A stretch of DNA of 6,107 nucleotides from Patescibacteria group bacterium (GTDB lineage Bacteria > Patescibacteria > Paceibacteria > Moranbacterales > UBA1568): contig JAUPWD010000016.1 in assembly GCA_030916685.1 (NCBI GenBank), forward strand, positions 1 through 6,107, in the 5' to 3' direction. The notes below the pieces were generated by a model that saw only the letters and a program-made list of their open reading frames with translations, was not told the origin of the DNA and did no database searches. Positions 1-5,669 of this stretch are shown in pieces; within the stretch, counting starts at the first letter, position 1, and each line of letters starts with the position of its first letter. A program made the translations under genes and the position numbers.

Positions 1-303
1 CAACAAAAAGTCGGATTCCCCGGCGAAGACAATCTGTCCGACGCGAAAATTCTCGCTCTTCGCGACAGCGAGATCCGACTCAGAAGTGTTCTCGCTCGTT
101 TCGGCAAGCACGATACCCTCGCCACCCTCTGCGATTACCGGCGCATTCACGATTGGCGTCTCACGAGGATTCGCATTTTTTACCTGAAAGAAAACTACCA
201 CCGCAAAAACAGCAACTGCCTGGAGGAGGAAGAGCTTGAGAAGTTTTTTCGAACGTTTTTCTTGTGTATTTTGAAGGGAATTTTCGATCTGATCTGATGG
301 CAT
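1..303 (-). CDS. Hypothetical single-pass membrane protein, N-terminal part (runs off left edge)
   Basis: I do not recognise this gene. The visible 101 residues begin with a polar, charged cytoplasmic tail of about 18 residues, followed by one strongly hydrophobic segment at about residues 20-40 (rich in L, V, A and F). Next comes a Glu/Ser-rich linker and the start of a possible folded domain (RVGQIVFAGESDF, residues 86-98). A lysine/arginine patch (KRSKK, 15-19) before the hydrophobic segment suggests the N-terminus stays inside and the bulk is outside, so the segment could be a membrane anchor or an uncleaved signal. I placed the start at the ATG ending at 303. The frame stays open upstream, with further in-frame ATGs at 360, 378, 471 and 474, so the N-terminus is uncertain. 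The upstream part looks like AT-rich promoter DNA rather than protein. The gene is divergent from manC; function cannot be inferred. Confidence 0.65.
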   Translation of the reverse strand, partial: MPSDQIENSLQNTQEKRSKKLLKLFLLQAVAVFAVVVFFQVKNANPRETPIVNAPVIAEGGEGIVLAETSENTSESDLAVAKSENFRVGQIVFAGESDFLL

Positions 304-397
304 ACGATCGCGAGAGTAGCATTGGTAAAAACAGCTTTTATATCCATTAAATAATATCATATTTCCATATTCTTTCATAGCAAATGGCAATGCGAAG

Positions 398-406
398 TTA
401 TCCACA
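398..406 (+). promoter_or_regulatory. Single perfect DnaA-box consensus (TTATCCACA)
   Basis: The nonamer TTATCCACA, identical to the strong E. coli DnaA box, lies in the intergenic region between the leftward membrane-protein gene and manC. I see no second good copy nearby, so it is not a clustered origin. It may be chance, a lone DnaA regulatory site, or an outlier of an origin elsewhere. The parAB genes about 1.3 kb away make it worth recording. Confidence 0.25.
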
Positions 407-442
407 TTTTTCAATTCCAAGACTGGCGTATTCAAGCCATCG

Positions 443-452
443 ATTATATACT
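443..452. promoter_or_regulatory. Overlapping divergent -10 elements for the left membrane-protein gene and manC
   Basis: On the minus strand 443-448 reads TATAAT, a perfect -10 box facing the left gene. On the plus strand 447-452 reads TATACT, a five-of-six -10 box facing manC that would start transcription about 20 nt before its ATG. Neither has a convincing -35 hexamer at 16-18 bp. The position between two divergent genes supports a promoter, but AT-rich spacers produce such boxes by chance. Confidence 0.35.
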
Positions 453-480
453 TTGAAAAGTAAATACTCATCATCGTCCT

Positions 481-1578
481 ATGTCCGAAAAAATACACTC
501 CGAAAATCGCGCCATCGTCATCATGGCTGGCGGTACCGGGACCCGACTCTGGCCACTCTCACGCAAGTCATCACCGAAACAATTCCAGGCACTCGTCTCG
601 GAAAAAACACTCCTCCGAGAAACTTTTGATCGGGTCAAACATCTCATCCCAAAAGAAAACATCTTCGTCTGTACGGCAGCCTCATTCGCCGATATCACTC
701 TCGCCGAACTTCCCGAACTCAGCCGGGAAAATCTCATCATCGAACCGAGCGCCCGAGGAACCTGTTCCGCTATCGCCCTCTCCGCACAAATGCTCACGAT
801 AAAAAATAAGGAAGTCGTCATCGCGACCATCGCCTCCGATCATGCCATTGAAAATCCTGATGAGTTTTCCCTCTCCCTCCTCGCTGCCTTCGAAATTTCC
901 GAGAAAAACCAAGAGAAAATCGTGACGATCGGCATCAACCCGACCAATCCGGACACTGGCCTCGGATATATCAAGATAGGTGAGGAATTTGGCTTATTCG
1001 AAGGGAAAAAATCGTATTTCATCGACACCTTCAGAGAGAAGCCCGATCAAAAAACAGCCGAAGAGTACCTCGCCTCATTCGAGTATCTCTGGAACGCCGG
1101 CTACTTTATTTTCTCTGGGAAATATCTCCTCGAACAGGTAGACAAATTCGTTCCGGAAACATCGGACATCCTTCGGAATTTTTCCTTCCCGCTCTCAGAA
1201 TCAGATGCCGAAAAATACAATGCCTGTCCGAATGATCCGATCGACACCGCGATCATCGAGAAGCTCCCAAAGGAATCACGCATCGTCGTCCCATCATCAC
1301 TCAAGTGGAGTGACATCGGAAGTTTCGACACACTCTTCAATTTTCTGAAACACGAAAATCATACTGATTCAATTTTTCAGGGAAATGTCCTCACACTTCA
1401 AAGCAAGAATAATTTCGTGCATACCTCAAAAGAAAAACTCGTGACGCTCGTCGGCGTCGACAATCTTGTCGTCGTGGAGACAGATGATGCACTCCTCATC
1501 CTCCACAAAGATGAAGCCAAGAAAATGAAAGACCTCATCGCTCTACTCAAGCAAGAAGGTAAAGAAAAATATCTCTAA
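481..1578 (+). CDS. manC: Mannose-1-phosphate guanylyltransferase (GDP-mannose pyrophosphorylase)
   Basis: Cytosolic enzyme that joins GTP and mannose-1-phosphate to give GDP-mannose and pyrophosphate, the donor for mannose-derived surface sugars. The 365-residue protein is the single-domain form: it lacks the C-terminal phosphomannose isomerase cupin of bifunctional ManC/AlgA proteins. Landmarks: nucleotide-binding signature at 16-35 (AGGTGTRLWPLSR then SPKQF), the SDH metal/nucleotide site at 119-121, TGLGYI at 159-164, FREKPD at 184-189 (sugar-binding region), WNAGYFIF at 204-211, PIDTAIIEK at 253-261, WSDIGSFDTL at 276-285, and VDNLVVVETDDALLI at 326-340. The usual EPxxRNTAPA segment reads EPSARGTCSA (88-97), a departure from consensus. 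The ATG at 481 is preceded by no Shine-Dalgarno; a second in-frame Met at residue 15 would cut into the signature, so 481 is preferred. No sugar-pathway neighbour is visible. The gene ends at a hairpin terminator shared with convergent parB. Confidence 0.92.
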   Translation: MSEKIHSENRAIVIMAGGTGTRLWPLSRKSSPKQFQALVSEKTLLRETFDRVKHLIPKENIFVCTAASFADITLAELPELSRENLIIEPSARGTCSAIALSAQMLTIKNKEVVIATIASDHAIENPDEFSLSLLAAFEISEKNQEKIVTIGINPTNPDTGLGYIKIGEEFGLFEGKKSYFIDTFREKPDQKTAEEYLASFEYLWNAGYFIFSGKYLLEQVDKFVPETSDILRNFSFPLSESDAEKYNACPNDPIDTAIIEKLPKESRIVVPSSLKWSDIGSFDTLFNFLKHENHTDSIFQGNVLTLQSKNNFVHTSKEKLVTLVGVDNLVVVETDDALLILHKDEAKKMKDLIALLKQEGKEKYL

Positions 1579-1602
1579 CACGAGGCACTCACTACCAACA
1601 AA

Positions 1603-1627
1603 AAAACAGCGGTTTCACCGCTGTTTT
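1603..1627. terminator. Hairpin terminator between convergent manC and parB (first copy)
   Basis: A perfect 10-bp stem (AAAACAGCGG at 1603-1612 with CCGCTGTTTT at 1618-1627) closes a TTTCA loop. It begins 24 nt after the manC stop. On the minus strand the hairpin is followed by seven T, so this copy is well placed to stop parB transcription as well as manC. Confidence 0.85.
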
Positions 1628-1646
1628 ATGTTTTATACAAGCCTCT

Positions 1647-1672
1647 AAACAGGGGTTTCACCGCTGTTTTTT
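1647..1672. terminator. Second, near-identical hairpin terminator next to the parB stop
   Basis: AAACAGGGG (1647-1655), loop TTTCA, CCGCTGTTT (1661-1669), followed on the plus strand by a run of T to 1672. It repeats 1604-1627 with one change (G1653 where the first copy has C1610), which puts a G-G mismatch in the stem. It directly abuts the parB stop codon (1673-1675). It serves as a back-up terminator for manC readthrough. Confidence 0.75.
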
Positions 1673-2635
1673 CTAGACGCGGCCGATGAAACTTTCCAAT
1701 TCTTCCTTGGAATAAAAATCAATGACAACACGCCCGCCCTTTCCGACGGGAACGATCTTCACTTTCGTCTTCAGTCGTTCAGAAAGCACATCCTCCTGCG
1801 CGACGAGTTCCGGATCAGCATTGCGATTCGATCGTATATGCGGTCGTACGGATATCTCACGCACCTTCGCCTCCGTCTCACGCACGGTCATACCACCCTT
1901 CACAATAAGCTCAAAGAGTGCACGTTGTTTCTCTGAGTTTTCGATAGAGAGCAACGCCTTGGCATGCCCCTCGCTAATCTTCCCCTCGGCGATCGCTCGC
2001 TGGATTTCTATCGGGAGCGAAAGGAGTCGCAATGTATTCGCTACCGCACTCCGACTCTTCCCCATTTTTTGCGAAACCGCCTCCTGACTCAATCCGAATT
2101 CATCCGTAAGCCGGAGGTATGCCTTCGCCTCTTCGATCGGATTCAGATCATGCCGCTGCGTATTTTCGATGATGGCGAGCTCGAGCTTCTCTCGCTCGCC
2201 CGCTTCTCGTACAAGTGCCGGAATAGTCGTGAGTCCGGCGAGTTTTCCTGCCTGAAAACGCCTTTCTCCCGCGATAAGTTCGAAATTTCCATCAGGAAGT
2301 CGCGTTACGGTAATCGGCTGCAAAATGCCGTGTTCTTTGATAGACAAAGCAAGCTCCTGCAGTTTCGCATCATCGAATTGCAGTCTCGGCTGATGCGGAT
2401 TCGGAACGATGGATTCCACAGGAATCTGCAGTGCACCCGACATAATTTCCCCTGCATCCTTCGGCAATATCACCTTGCTTCCAGAGGGAATCGTCACGTC
2501 GTCTGAAGGACTTACTGATACTTCCTCACCCGTCTTCTCCGGATACGAAAAAGGTGAGCCTTTCGGTGGCTCTGTCATTTTTCGTGGAGGAATGAGTGAT
2601 GAAAGACCTCTCCCAAGTCCGTATTGCTGTGCCAT
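1673..2635 (-). CDS. parB: Chromosome-partitioning protein ParB (Spo0J family, CTP-dependent parS-binding clamp)
   Basis: ParB binds parS sites, loads onto DNA as a CTP-gated clamp and stimulates the ParA ATPase so that origins are segregated. From the ATG at 2635 the protein is 320 residues. The N-terminal GLGRGLSSLIP (6-16) is the usual ParA-contacting tail. Residues 17-68 form a Pro/Ser/Glu-rich linker. The ParB/Srx fold follows, with NPHQPR (79-84), the CTP-binding GERRFQAG box (123-130) and ENTQRHDLNPIEEA (157-170). The helix-turn-helix lies at about 182-207 and a C-terminal dimerisation domain at about 281-320. The frame extends to a TTG at 2653, but that TTG lies inside an AT-rich repeat and the family N-terminus matches the ATG at 2635. 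No Shine-Dalgarno is seen. parB follows parA in the same direction after a 76-nt spacer filled by that repeat, and probably shares its transcript. The gene ends with TAG directly at a terminator hairpin. Confidence 0.95.
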   Translation of the reverse strand: MAQQYGLGRGLSSLIPPRKMTEPPKGSPFSYPEKTGEEVSVSPSDDVTIPSGSKVILPKDAGEIMSGALQIPVESIVPNPHQPRLQFDDAKLQELALSIKEHGILQPITVTRLPDGNFELIAGERRFQAGKLAGLTTIPALVREAGEREKLELAIIENTQRHDLNPIEEAKAYLRLTDEFGLSQEAVSQKMGKSRSAVANTLRLLSLPIEIQRAIAEGKISEGHAKALLSIENSEKQRALFELIVKGGMTVRETEAKVREISVRPHIRSNRNADPELVAQEDVLSERLKTKVKIVPVGKGGRVVIDFYSKEELESFIGRV

Positions 2636-2645
2636 ATGAGAATAA

Positions 2646-2710
2646 ATTTTCAATTTCTAATTTTCAATTTTCAAATAATAACCGAATGAATGAATTTGAA
2701 AATTATTTTC
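2646..2710. repeat. AT-rich palindromic repeat, short copy, in the parA-parB spacer
   Basis: The segment 2646-2679 matches 5679-5712 at 29 of 34 positions, and 2685-2697 matches 5717-5729 at 12 of 13, so this is a second copy of the element between uppP and the exonuclease gene. It consists of tandem TTTTCAATT-like units. It holds a perfect 11-bp inverted repeat, AATTTTCAAAT (2666-2676) with ATTTGAAAATT (2694-2704). It fills almost the whole spacer between parA and parB and may fold in the parAB transcript. Confidence 0.75.
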
Positions 2711-2711
2711 A

Positions 2712-3500
2712 TTATACCACCTTCTCTGATTTCTCTTTCTCATCCCATTCAATGATCTCCCGTGCCGCCTGTTTGTATGCGCGCGCTCCCTTGGAAAAAG
2801 CATCGAAATCAAGAATAGATTTTCCGAAAGACGGTGCTTCTGCGAGACGAACCGACCTCGGCACCACCGCTTCGAATACCGGACCTGGAAAATGCGCTCG
2901 CACCTCGCTCACCACCTGTCTCGCAAGTCTGTTTCTTCGGTCAAACAATGTACAAATCGCCCCCATGATCTTCAGATTCGGCTGGAGATGTTCACGGACC
3001 AATTCAATCGTTCCGAGGAGCTGTGAGAGCCCTTCAAGCGCATAGTATTCCGTCTGCACCGGTATCACCACTTCATCGCTCGCGACGAGTCCGTTCACCG
3101 TGAGAAGCCCGAGCGATGGAGGACTGTCGATCAAAATATAATCGTAATACGAGCGCAACTGCCGGAGAACATAATACAGACGGAACTCGCGCCCCTCGAT
3201 ATGCACCATCTCGATCTCCGCTCCCGCCAGATCCTGCGCAGCCGGAATGAGGTGGAGATTCTCCGCCGGTGTCGTCACGATGAGCTCCTTCGGGTTGAGT
3301 CCGAGCACCATGGCATGATAGAGATTCTTCTCCCGACTCCTGGCATCCACACCGAGCCCCGATGACGCATTCCCCTGCGGATCGAGATCGACCAGTAACA
3401 CTTTTTTTCCAAAGTCCGCGAGATAACGCCCGATATTAATGGTCGTCGTCGTTTTCCCGACACCCCCTTTTTGATTTACAAAGGCGATTATTTTAGCCAT
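2712..3500 (-). CDS. parA: Chromosome-partitioning ATPase ParA (Soj/MinD superfamily)
   Basis: ParA is an ATP-dependent nucleoid-binding protein that, with ParB, moves replicated origins apart. At 262 residues it is a normal length for chromosomal Soj-type ParA, with no N-terminal DNA-binding extension as in large plasmid ParA proteins. Landmarks: deviant Walker A KGGVGKTTT at 11-19 with the signature Lys at 11 and P-loop Lys at 16; A' motif VDLDPQGNAS at 37-46; Walker B YILIDSPPSLG at 121-131; VQTEYYALEGL at 148-158; TLFDRRNRLARQV at 184-196; and VPRSVRLAEAPSFGKSI at 213-229. All are typical of Soj. The ATG at 3500 begins the conserved first beta strand (AKIIAFVNQKGG), so the start is secure although no Shine-Dalgarno precedes it. 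It lies upstream of parB in the same direction. A promoter about 100 nt upstream and a long hairpin in the leader could control it. Confidence 0.96.
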   Translation of the reverse strand: MAKIIAFVNQKGGVGKTTTTINIGRYLADFGKKVLLVDLDPQGNASSGLGVDARSREKNLYHAMVLGLNPKELIVTTPAENLHLIPAAQDLAGAEIEMVHIEGREFRLYYVLRQLRSYYDYILIDSPPSLGLLTVNGLVASDEVVIPVQTEYYALEGLSQLLGTIELVREHLQPNLKIMGAICTLFDRRNRLARQVVSEVRAHFPGPVFEAVVPRSVRLAEAPSFGKSILDFDAFSKGARAYKQAAREIIEWDEKEKSEKVV

Positions 3501-3533
3501 AGATCAGTCAACAATTAACGCGAAACGACTAAT

Positions 3534-3578
3534 ACAGAAACAAGGAGAGGGCATCTTATTCCCTCTTTTATTTTCTGT
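3534..3578. promoter_or_regulatory. Long symmetric hairpin in the parA 5' leader, possible operator or RNA control element
   Basis: ACAGAAA (3534-3540) pairs with TTTCTGT (3572-3578). Around the same centre (3556), AGGAGAGGG (3543-3551) pairs with CCCTCTTTT (3561-3569) with two G-T pairs, leaving a 2-nt internal loop on each side and a 9-nt apical loop. That makes 16 pairs in 45 nt. A further TTTCTGTTT at 3586-3594 directly repeats 3572-3579. It sits between the predicted parA promoter and the parA start, so it could be a ParA/ParB-responsive operator, an RNA leader, or a weak plus-strand terminator. Confidence 0.5.
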
Positions 3579-3600
3579 TATTTGCTTTCTGTTTACTGAT

Positions 3601-3629
3601 AGTATAATCCATTGACACTCGTCGTACAA
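3601..3629 (-). promoter_or_regulatory. Predicted promoter of parA-parB
   Basis: On the minus strand TTGTAC (3624-3629) lies 17 bp from TATACT (3601-3606). The -10 matches five of six consensus positions and the -35 keeps TTG. Transcription would begin near 3594, giving a leader of about 95 nt that contains the 3534-3578 hairpin. Confidence 0.5.
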
Positions 3630-3640
3630 TTCTCTATGCT
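3612..3640 (+). promoter_or_regulatory. Predicted sigma-70-type promoter of the tRNA-Leu gene
   Basis: A perfect TTGACA (3612-3617) is followed at exactly 17 bp by TATGCT (3635-3640). Transcription from about 3647 would give a leader of about 30 nt. This leader contains a small hairpin, AGGC (3654-3657) with GCCT (3666-3669), just before the mature tRNA. The element overlaps the opposite-facing parA promoter by 18 bp. Confidence 0.65.
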
Positions 3641-3675
3641 GATTTTATGTTTTAGGCGGAAAAAAGCCTCAAAAT

Positions 3676-3758
3676 GCCGCGGTGGTGGAATGGTAGACAC
3701 ACGGGACTCAAAATCCCGCGATAGCAATATCATGAGAGTTCGAGTCTCTCCCGCGGCA
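3676..3758 (+). tRNA. tRNA-Leu, anticodon CAA
   Basis: Full class II cloverleaf. The acceptor stem GCCGCGG (3676-3682) pairs with CCGCGGC (3751-3757), and the discriminator is A3758. The D stem is GTG/CAC (3685-3687, 3698-3700) with GG in the loop. The anticodon stem CGGGA/TCCCG (3702-3706, 3714-3718) carries loop CTCAAAA, anticodon CAA at 3709-3711, which reads UUG. A long variable arm (GATA 3720-3723 with TATC 3728-3731) and the T arm GAGAG-TTCGAGT-CTCTC (3734-3750) complete it. The 3' CCA is not encoded (the sequence after the discriminator is CAAA), so a CCA-adding enzyme is needed. Confidence 0.97.
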
Positions 3759-3761
3759 CAA

Positions 3762-3788
3762 AAAAATCTCCCGAACTGGGAGATTTTT
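3762..3788. terminator. Bidirectional terminator between tRNA-Leu and the convergent small-protein gene
   Basis: An 11-bp perfect stem (AAAAATCTCCC at 3762-3772 with GGGAGATTTTT at 3778-3788) closes a GAACT loop. The arms give a T run at the end in both directions. It lies 3 nt after the tRNA and 12 nt beyond the stop of the leftward gene that ends at 3801, so it can terminate both transcripts. Confidence 0.9.
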
Positions 3789-3800
3789 CATTTGCTATTA

Positions 3801-4010
3801 TTATTCTTTTTCCTGCGTACCAATCATCTTCCGATACGCAGTATACCCAATCGCTATCACGAGCACCGTCGCGATTAATGAAGCTCCCGTTTCTATGAGG
3901 TGGGTCTGCATATGATCTACCGCTTCAAGTATTTCTGCATGAAACCCGTGCGCCGAGGCGATAGACGTCGATACCAATATCATCGATGCGAAAGCGAAAA
4001 TCTGCTTCAT
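3801..4010 (-). CDS. Small secreted or membrane protein of unknown function (signal peptide plus one membrane segment)
   Basis: I do not recognise this 69-residue protein. Residues 1-20 look like a cleavable signal peptide: Lys2, a hydrophobic core (IFAFASMILV), then an ASA end before His21, which suits signal peptidase I. The mature part starts with a short amphipathic stretch holding His at 21, 24, 33 and 37. A hydrophobic segment follows at about 42-58 (GASLIATVLVIAIGYTAY) and then a charged tail (RKMIGTQEKE). The predicted mature product would have a short outside N-terminus, one membrane helix and a short cytoplasmic tail of about 10 residues. Size and layout are loosely like small pilin-type or membrane-complex subunits, but no motif supports that. 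Its ATG lies 33 nt beyond the folD stop, so it is probably the last gene of the leftward run. A strong terminator follows the stop. Confidence 0.7.
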   Translation of the reverse strand: MKQIFAFASMILVSTSIASAHGFHAEILEAVDHMQTHLIETGASLIATVLVIAIGYTAYRKMIGTQEKE

Positions 4011-4043
4011 ATTTTTTGATTTCAGAATAATTACTTTTTCATT

Positions 4044-4877
4044 CTACCCCTCTTTTCGGGATAACAAAAGAGTCCGACGAAGAAGACAGGCGATCGTCAC
4101 CGGCCCGACACCACCGGGAACCGGCGAAAGAAATGATGCCTTCGAATCAACGCTCTCATGATCGACATCCCCCAGGATTTTCTCGCCTTGCTTGGCAATG
4201 CCGCCATCGATAAGGATGGTGCCCTGCTTCACATGGTGCATCTGTATCATCCGTGGGAGTCCACAAGCGGAAAAAATGATATCCGCGTCAGCAATAGAAG
4301 CATCGCCATTCGTGAACTCATTCACCATCACCATTCGCCCGATGATCCCGCTGTTTTTCATCGCCTGGAGCATCACGGAGCCGAAATATTCCGAATTGAC
4401 CACCGTCACCCCGAGAAGCCCTGAAAGGCCCCTCCCTGATGATTTTGCGAGCTCTAGGAGGGCATCAGGGAACACTGGGATCATCGAAGTATCACCTGAG
4501 AGAAATTTTTCCACGGTCTTCGGATGAAACCCGTCGGCGTCCTTCCCTGGATCGATCGCCCGTATGATCCTGTCGGTATCAAAACCCTCCGGCAATGGCA
4601 CCTGTACGATGATGCCATGGATATGCTCCGCTGCATTCAATGCCTCAATCTTTTTCAAAATTGTCTCCTCTGGATCCGTCTCCGAGAAAACATATTTCTC
4701 GAAATGCATCCCAATTTCCTGCGCGGCTTTTTCCTTCAGCCTCACGTATAGATGTGACGCTGGATCATTGCCGATGAGGACAACCGCGAGCCCGGAAACG
4801 ACATCCGCGTCGGTAATACCTTCTCTCACTGTATTCAAGATAGCATCCGCTACCGGCCGTCCATATAACAATTCCAT
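4044..4877 (-). CDS. folD: FolD-like methylenetetrahydrofolate dehydrogenase/cyclohydrolase
   Basis: FolD normally interconverts 5,10-methylene-THF, methenyl-THF and 10-formyl-THF in the cytosol, supplying one-carbon units for purines and formyl-Met-tRNA. From the ATG at 4877 the protein is 277 residues, a normal length. Catalytic-domain features are kept: LIGNDPASHLYVRLK (35-48 region) with the Tyr44-x3-Lys48 pair, GIIVQVPLPEG (88-98) with Gln92, and DPGKDADGF (109-117) with Asp115. The C-terminal signature LSPVPGGVGPVTIACLL (250-266) is also intact, as is DGG (224-226). Two motifs differ from the consensus. The PCTP segment reads PVFP (134-137), and the Rossmann-loop GRSxxVG region reads NSEYFG (161-166), with no Arg to contact the NADP phosphate. 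Coenzyme preference or dehydrogenase activity may therefore differ. An in-frame TTG lies 6 nt upstream, but the ATG is preferred. It starts 24 nt after uppP. Confidence 0.9.
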   Translation of the reverse strand: MELLYGRPVADAILNTVREGITDADVVSGLAVVLIGNDPASHLYVRLKEKAAQEIGMHFEKYVFSETDPEETILKKIEALNAAEHIHGIIVQVPLPEGFDTDRIIRAIDPGKDADGFHPKTVEKFLSGDTSMIPVFPDALLELAKSSGRGLSGLLGVTVVNSEYFGSVMLQAMKNSGIIGRMVMVNEFTNGDASIADADIIFSACGLPRMIQMHHVKQGTILIDGGIAKQGEKILGDVDHESVDSKASFLSPVPGGVGPVTIACLLRRTLLLSRKEG

Positions 4878-4901
4878 ATTCAACCCGTTAGAACGTTTAA
4901 A

Positions 4902-5669
4902 CTAGAAAACGAAAACAAAAAAGAGTGCCGCTACCACTATCCGATACACACCAAAAGCGATGAACGAATGCGATTCCACAAATCGAAGGAGGAATTGTAT
5001 TGAAAAAATCGCAACAAAAAACGCTACGACGAGCCCGATACCGAGCAGACGGAAATCACCAGACGAAAACGCTGCTCCGTGCTTCAGAAGATCGAGGGTC
5101 GTCGCCGCCACCATAGTCGGCGCCGCGAGGAGGAAAGAGAATTCCACGATCGCTTTTCGCTTCATCCCAAGCGCCAATCCGCCGAGGATAGTCGCTCCCG
5201 CACGGGATACCCCAGGAATCACCGAGAGTGCCTGAAACAAACCAACGAAAAATACTGTCCGATAGGGAAGCACCGAAAGATCCTCCATCGTACCATCCTT
5301 CCCTTTCCGAAAATATTCGAAAGTAATGATGATGACTCCGCCGACGGCGAGCGCCACGACCACGGTCATATCCGATGCGAGCAACTTCCGGATAGATGCA
5401 TAGAAGAGAAACCCCACCCCGAGCGCCGGAACGAGCGCTACCATGATCCGTTTCATCACCTCCCACTCGAGGAACAGTTTCCGCCAATAGAGCATCACCA
5501 CGGCGAGGATAGCTCCGAGCTGAATGACAATCTGAAATGTCGTTAGGAATTCCGAGGGCGCTATGTGCAAAAGCTCCGATACCAATATCAAATGCCCCGT
5601 CGAAGAAATCGGGAGAAACTCCGTAATCCCTTCAACGATACCTAAAATAATTGCCTGAAAAATATCCAT
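4902..5669 (-). CDS. uppP: Undecaprenyl-diphosphate phosphatase (UppP/BacA family)
   Basis: Integral membrane enzyme that removes a phosphate from undecaprenyl diphosphate, regenerating the C55 lipid carrier for peptidoglycan and surface-glycan synthesis; overproduction in other bacteria gives bacitracin resistance. The 255-residue protein is almost entirely hydrophobic helices. Motif 1 is intact at about 10-28 (GIVEGITEFLP then ISSTGHLI), with the catalytic Glu13, Glu17 and His26 region. The second motif PGVSRAGAT (152-160) keeps Ser155, Arg156 and Thr160 but has Ala where the usual PGxSRSG has Ser. The start is the ATG at 5669, which matches the family N-terminus. The frame also opens at a TTG at 5693 that lies inside the AT-rich repeat and would add a non-homologous leader. 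It precedes folD by 24 nt and probably shares its transcript. No Shine-Dalgarno is visible. Confidence 0.94.
   Translation of the reverse strand: MDIFQAIILGIVEGITEFLPISSTGHLILVSELLHIAPSEFLTTFQIVIQLGAILAVVMLYWRKLFLEWEVMKRIMVALVPALGVGFLFYASIRKLLASDMTVVVALAVGGVIIITFEYFRKGKDGTMEDLSVLPYRTVFFVGLFQALSVIPGVSRAGATILGGLALGMKRKAIVEFSFLLAAPTMVAATTLDLLKHGAAFSSGDFRLLGIGLVVAFFVAIFSIQFLLRFVESHSFIAFGVYRIVVAALFFVFVF

Noticed and set aside
1611..1661. Two GTTTCAC heptamers identical to a parS half-site
   Set aside because: Both form part of the terminator stem and loop and lack the second half of the palindrome.
2646..2710. CRISPR-like short tandem units
   Set aside because: Units are about 10 bp, degenerate and without spacers; better explained as the AT-rich palindromic repeat.
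2596..3045. Plus-strand open frame of about 149 codons opposite parB and parA
   Set aside because: It runs antisense through the conserved parA gene and across the repeat; no protein-like features, so it is a shadow.
3512..3527. parS-like sequence just upstream of parA (minus strand GTTTCGCGT core)
   Set aside because: Only 10 of 16 positions match TGTTTCACGTGAAACA and the palindrome is broken; this level of match is expected by chance.
3534..3578. Plus-strand rho-independent terminator
   Set aside because: It has a hairpin followed by T-rich sequence, but no plus-strand gene lies upstream, so a role in the parA leader is more likely.
3612..3878. Plus-strand open frame of 88 codons over the tRNA
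   Set aside because: It spans the tRNA-Leu and the terminator and overlaps the small leftward gene; not plausible as coding.
5079..5546. Plus-strand open frame of 155 codons opposite uppP
   Set aside because: Highly charged, Arg/His-rich translation typical of the antisense of a membrane-protein gene.
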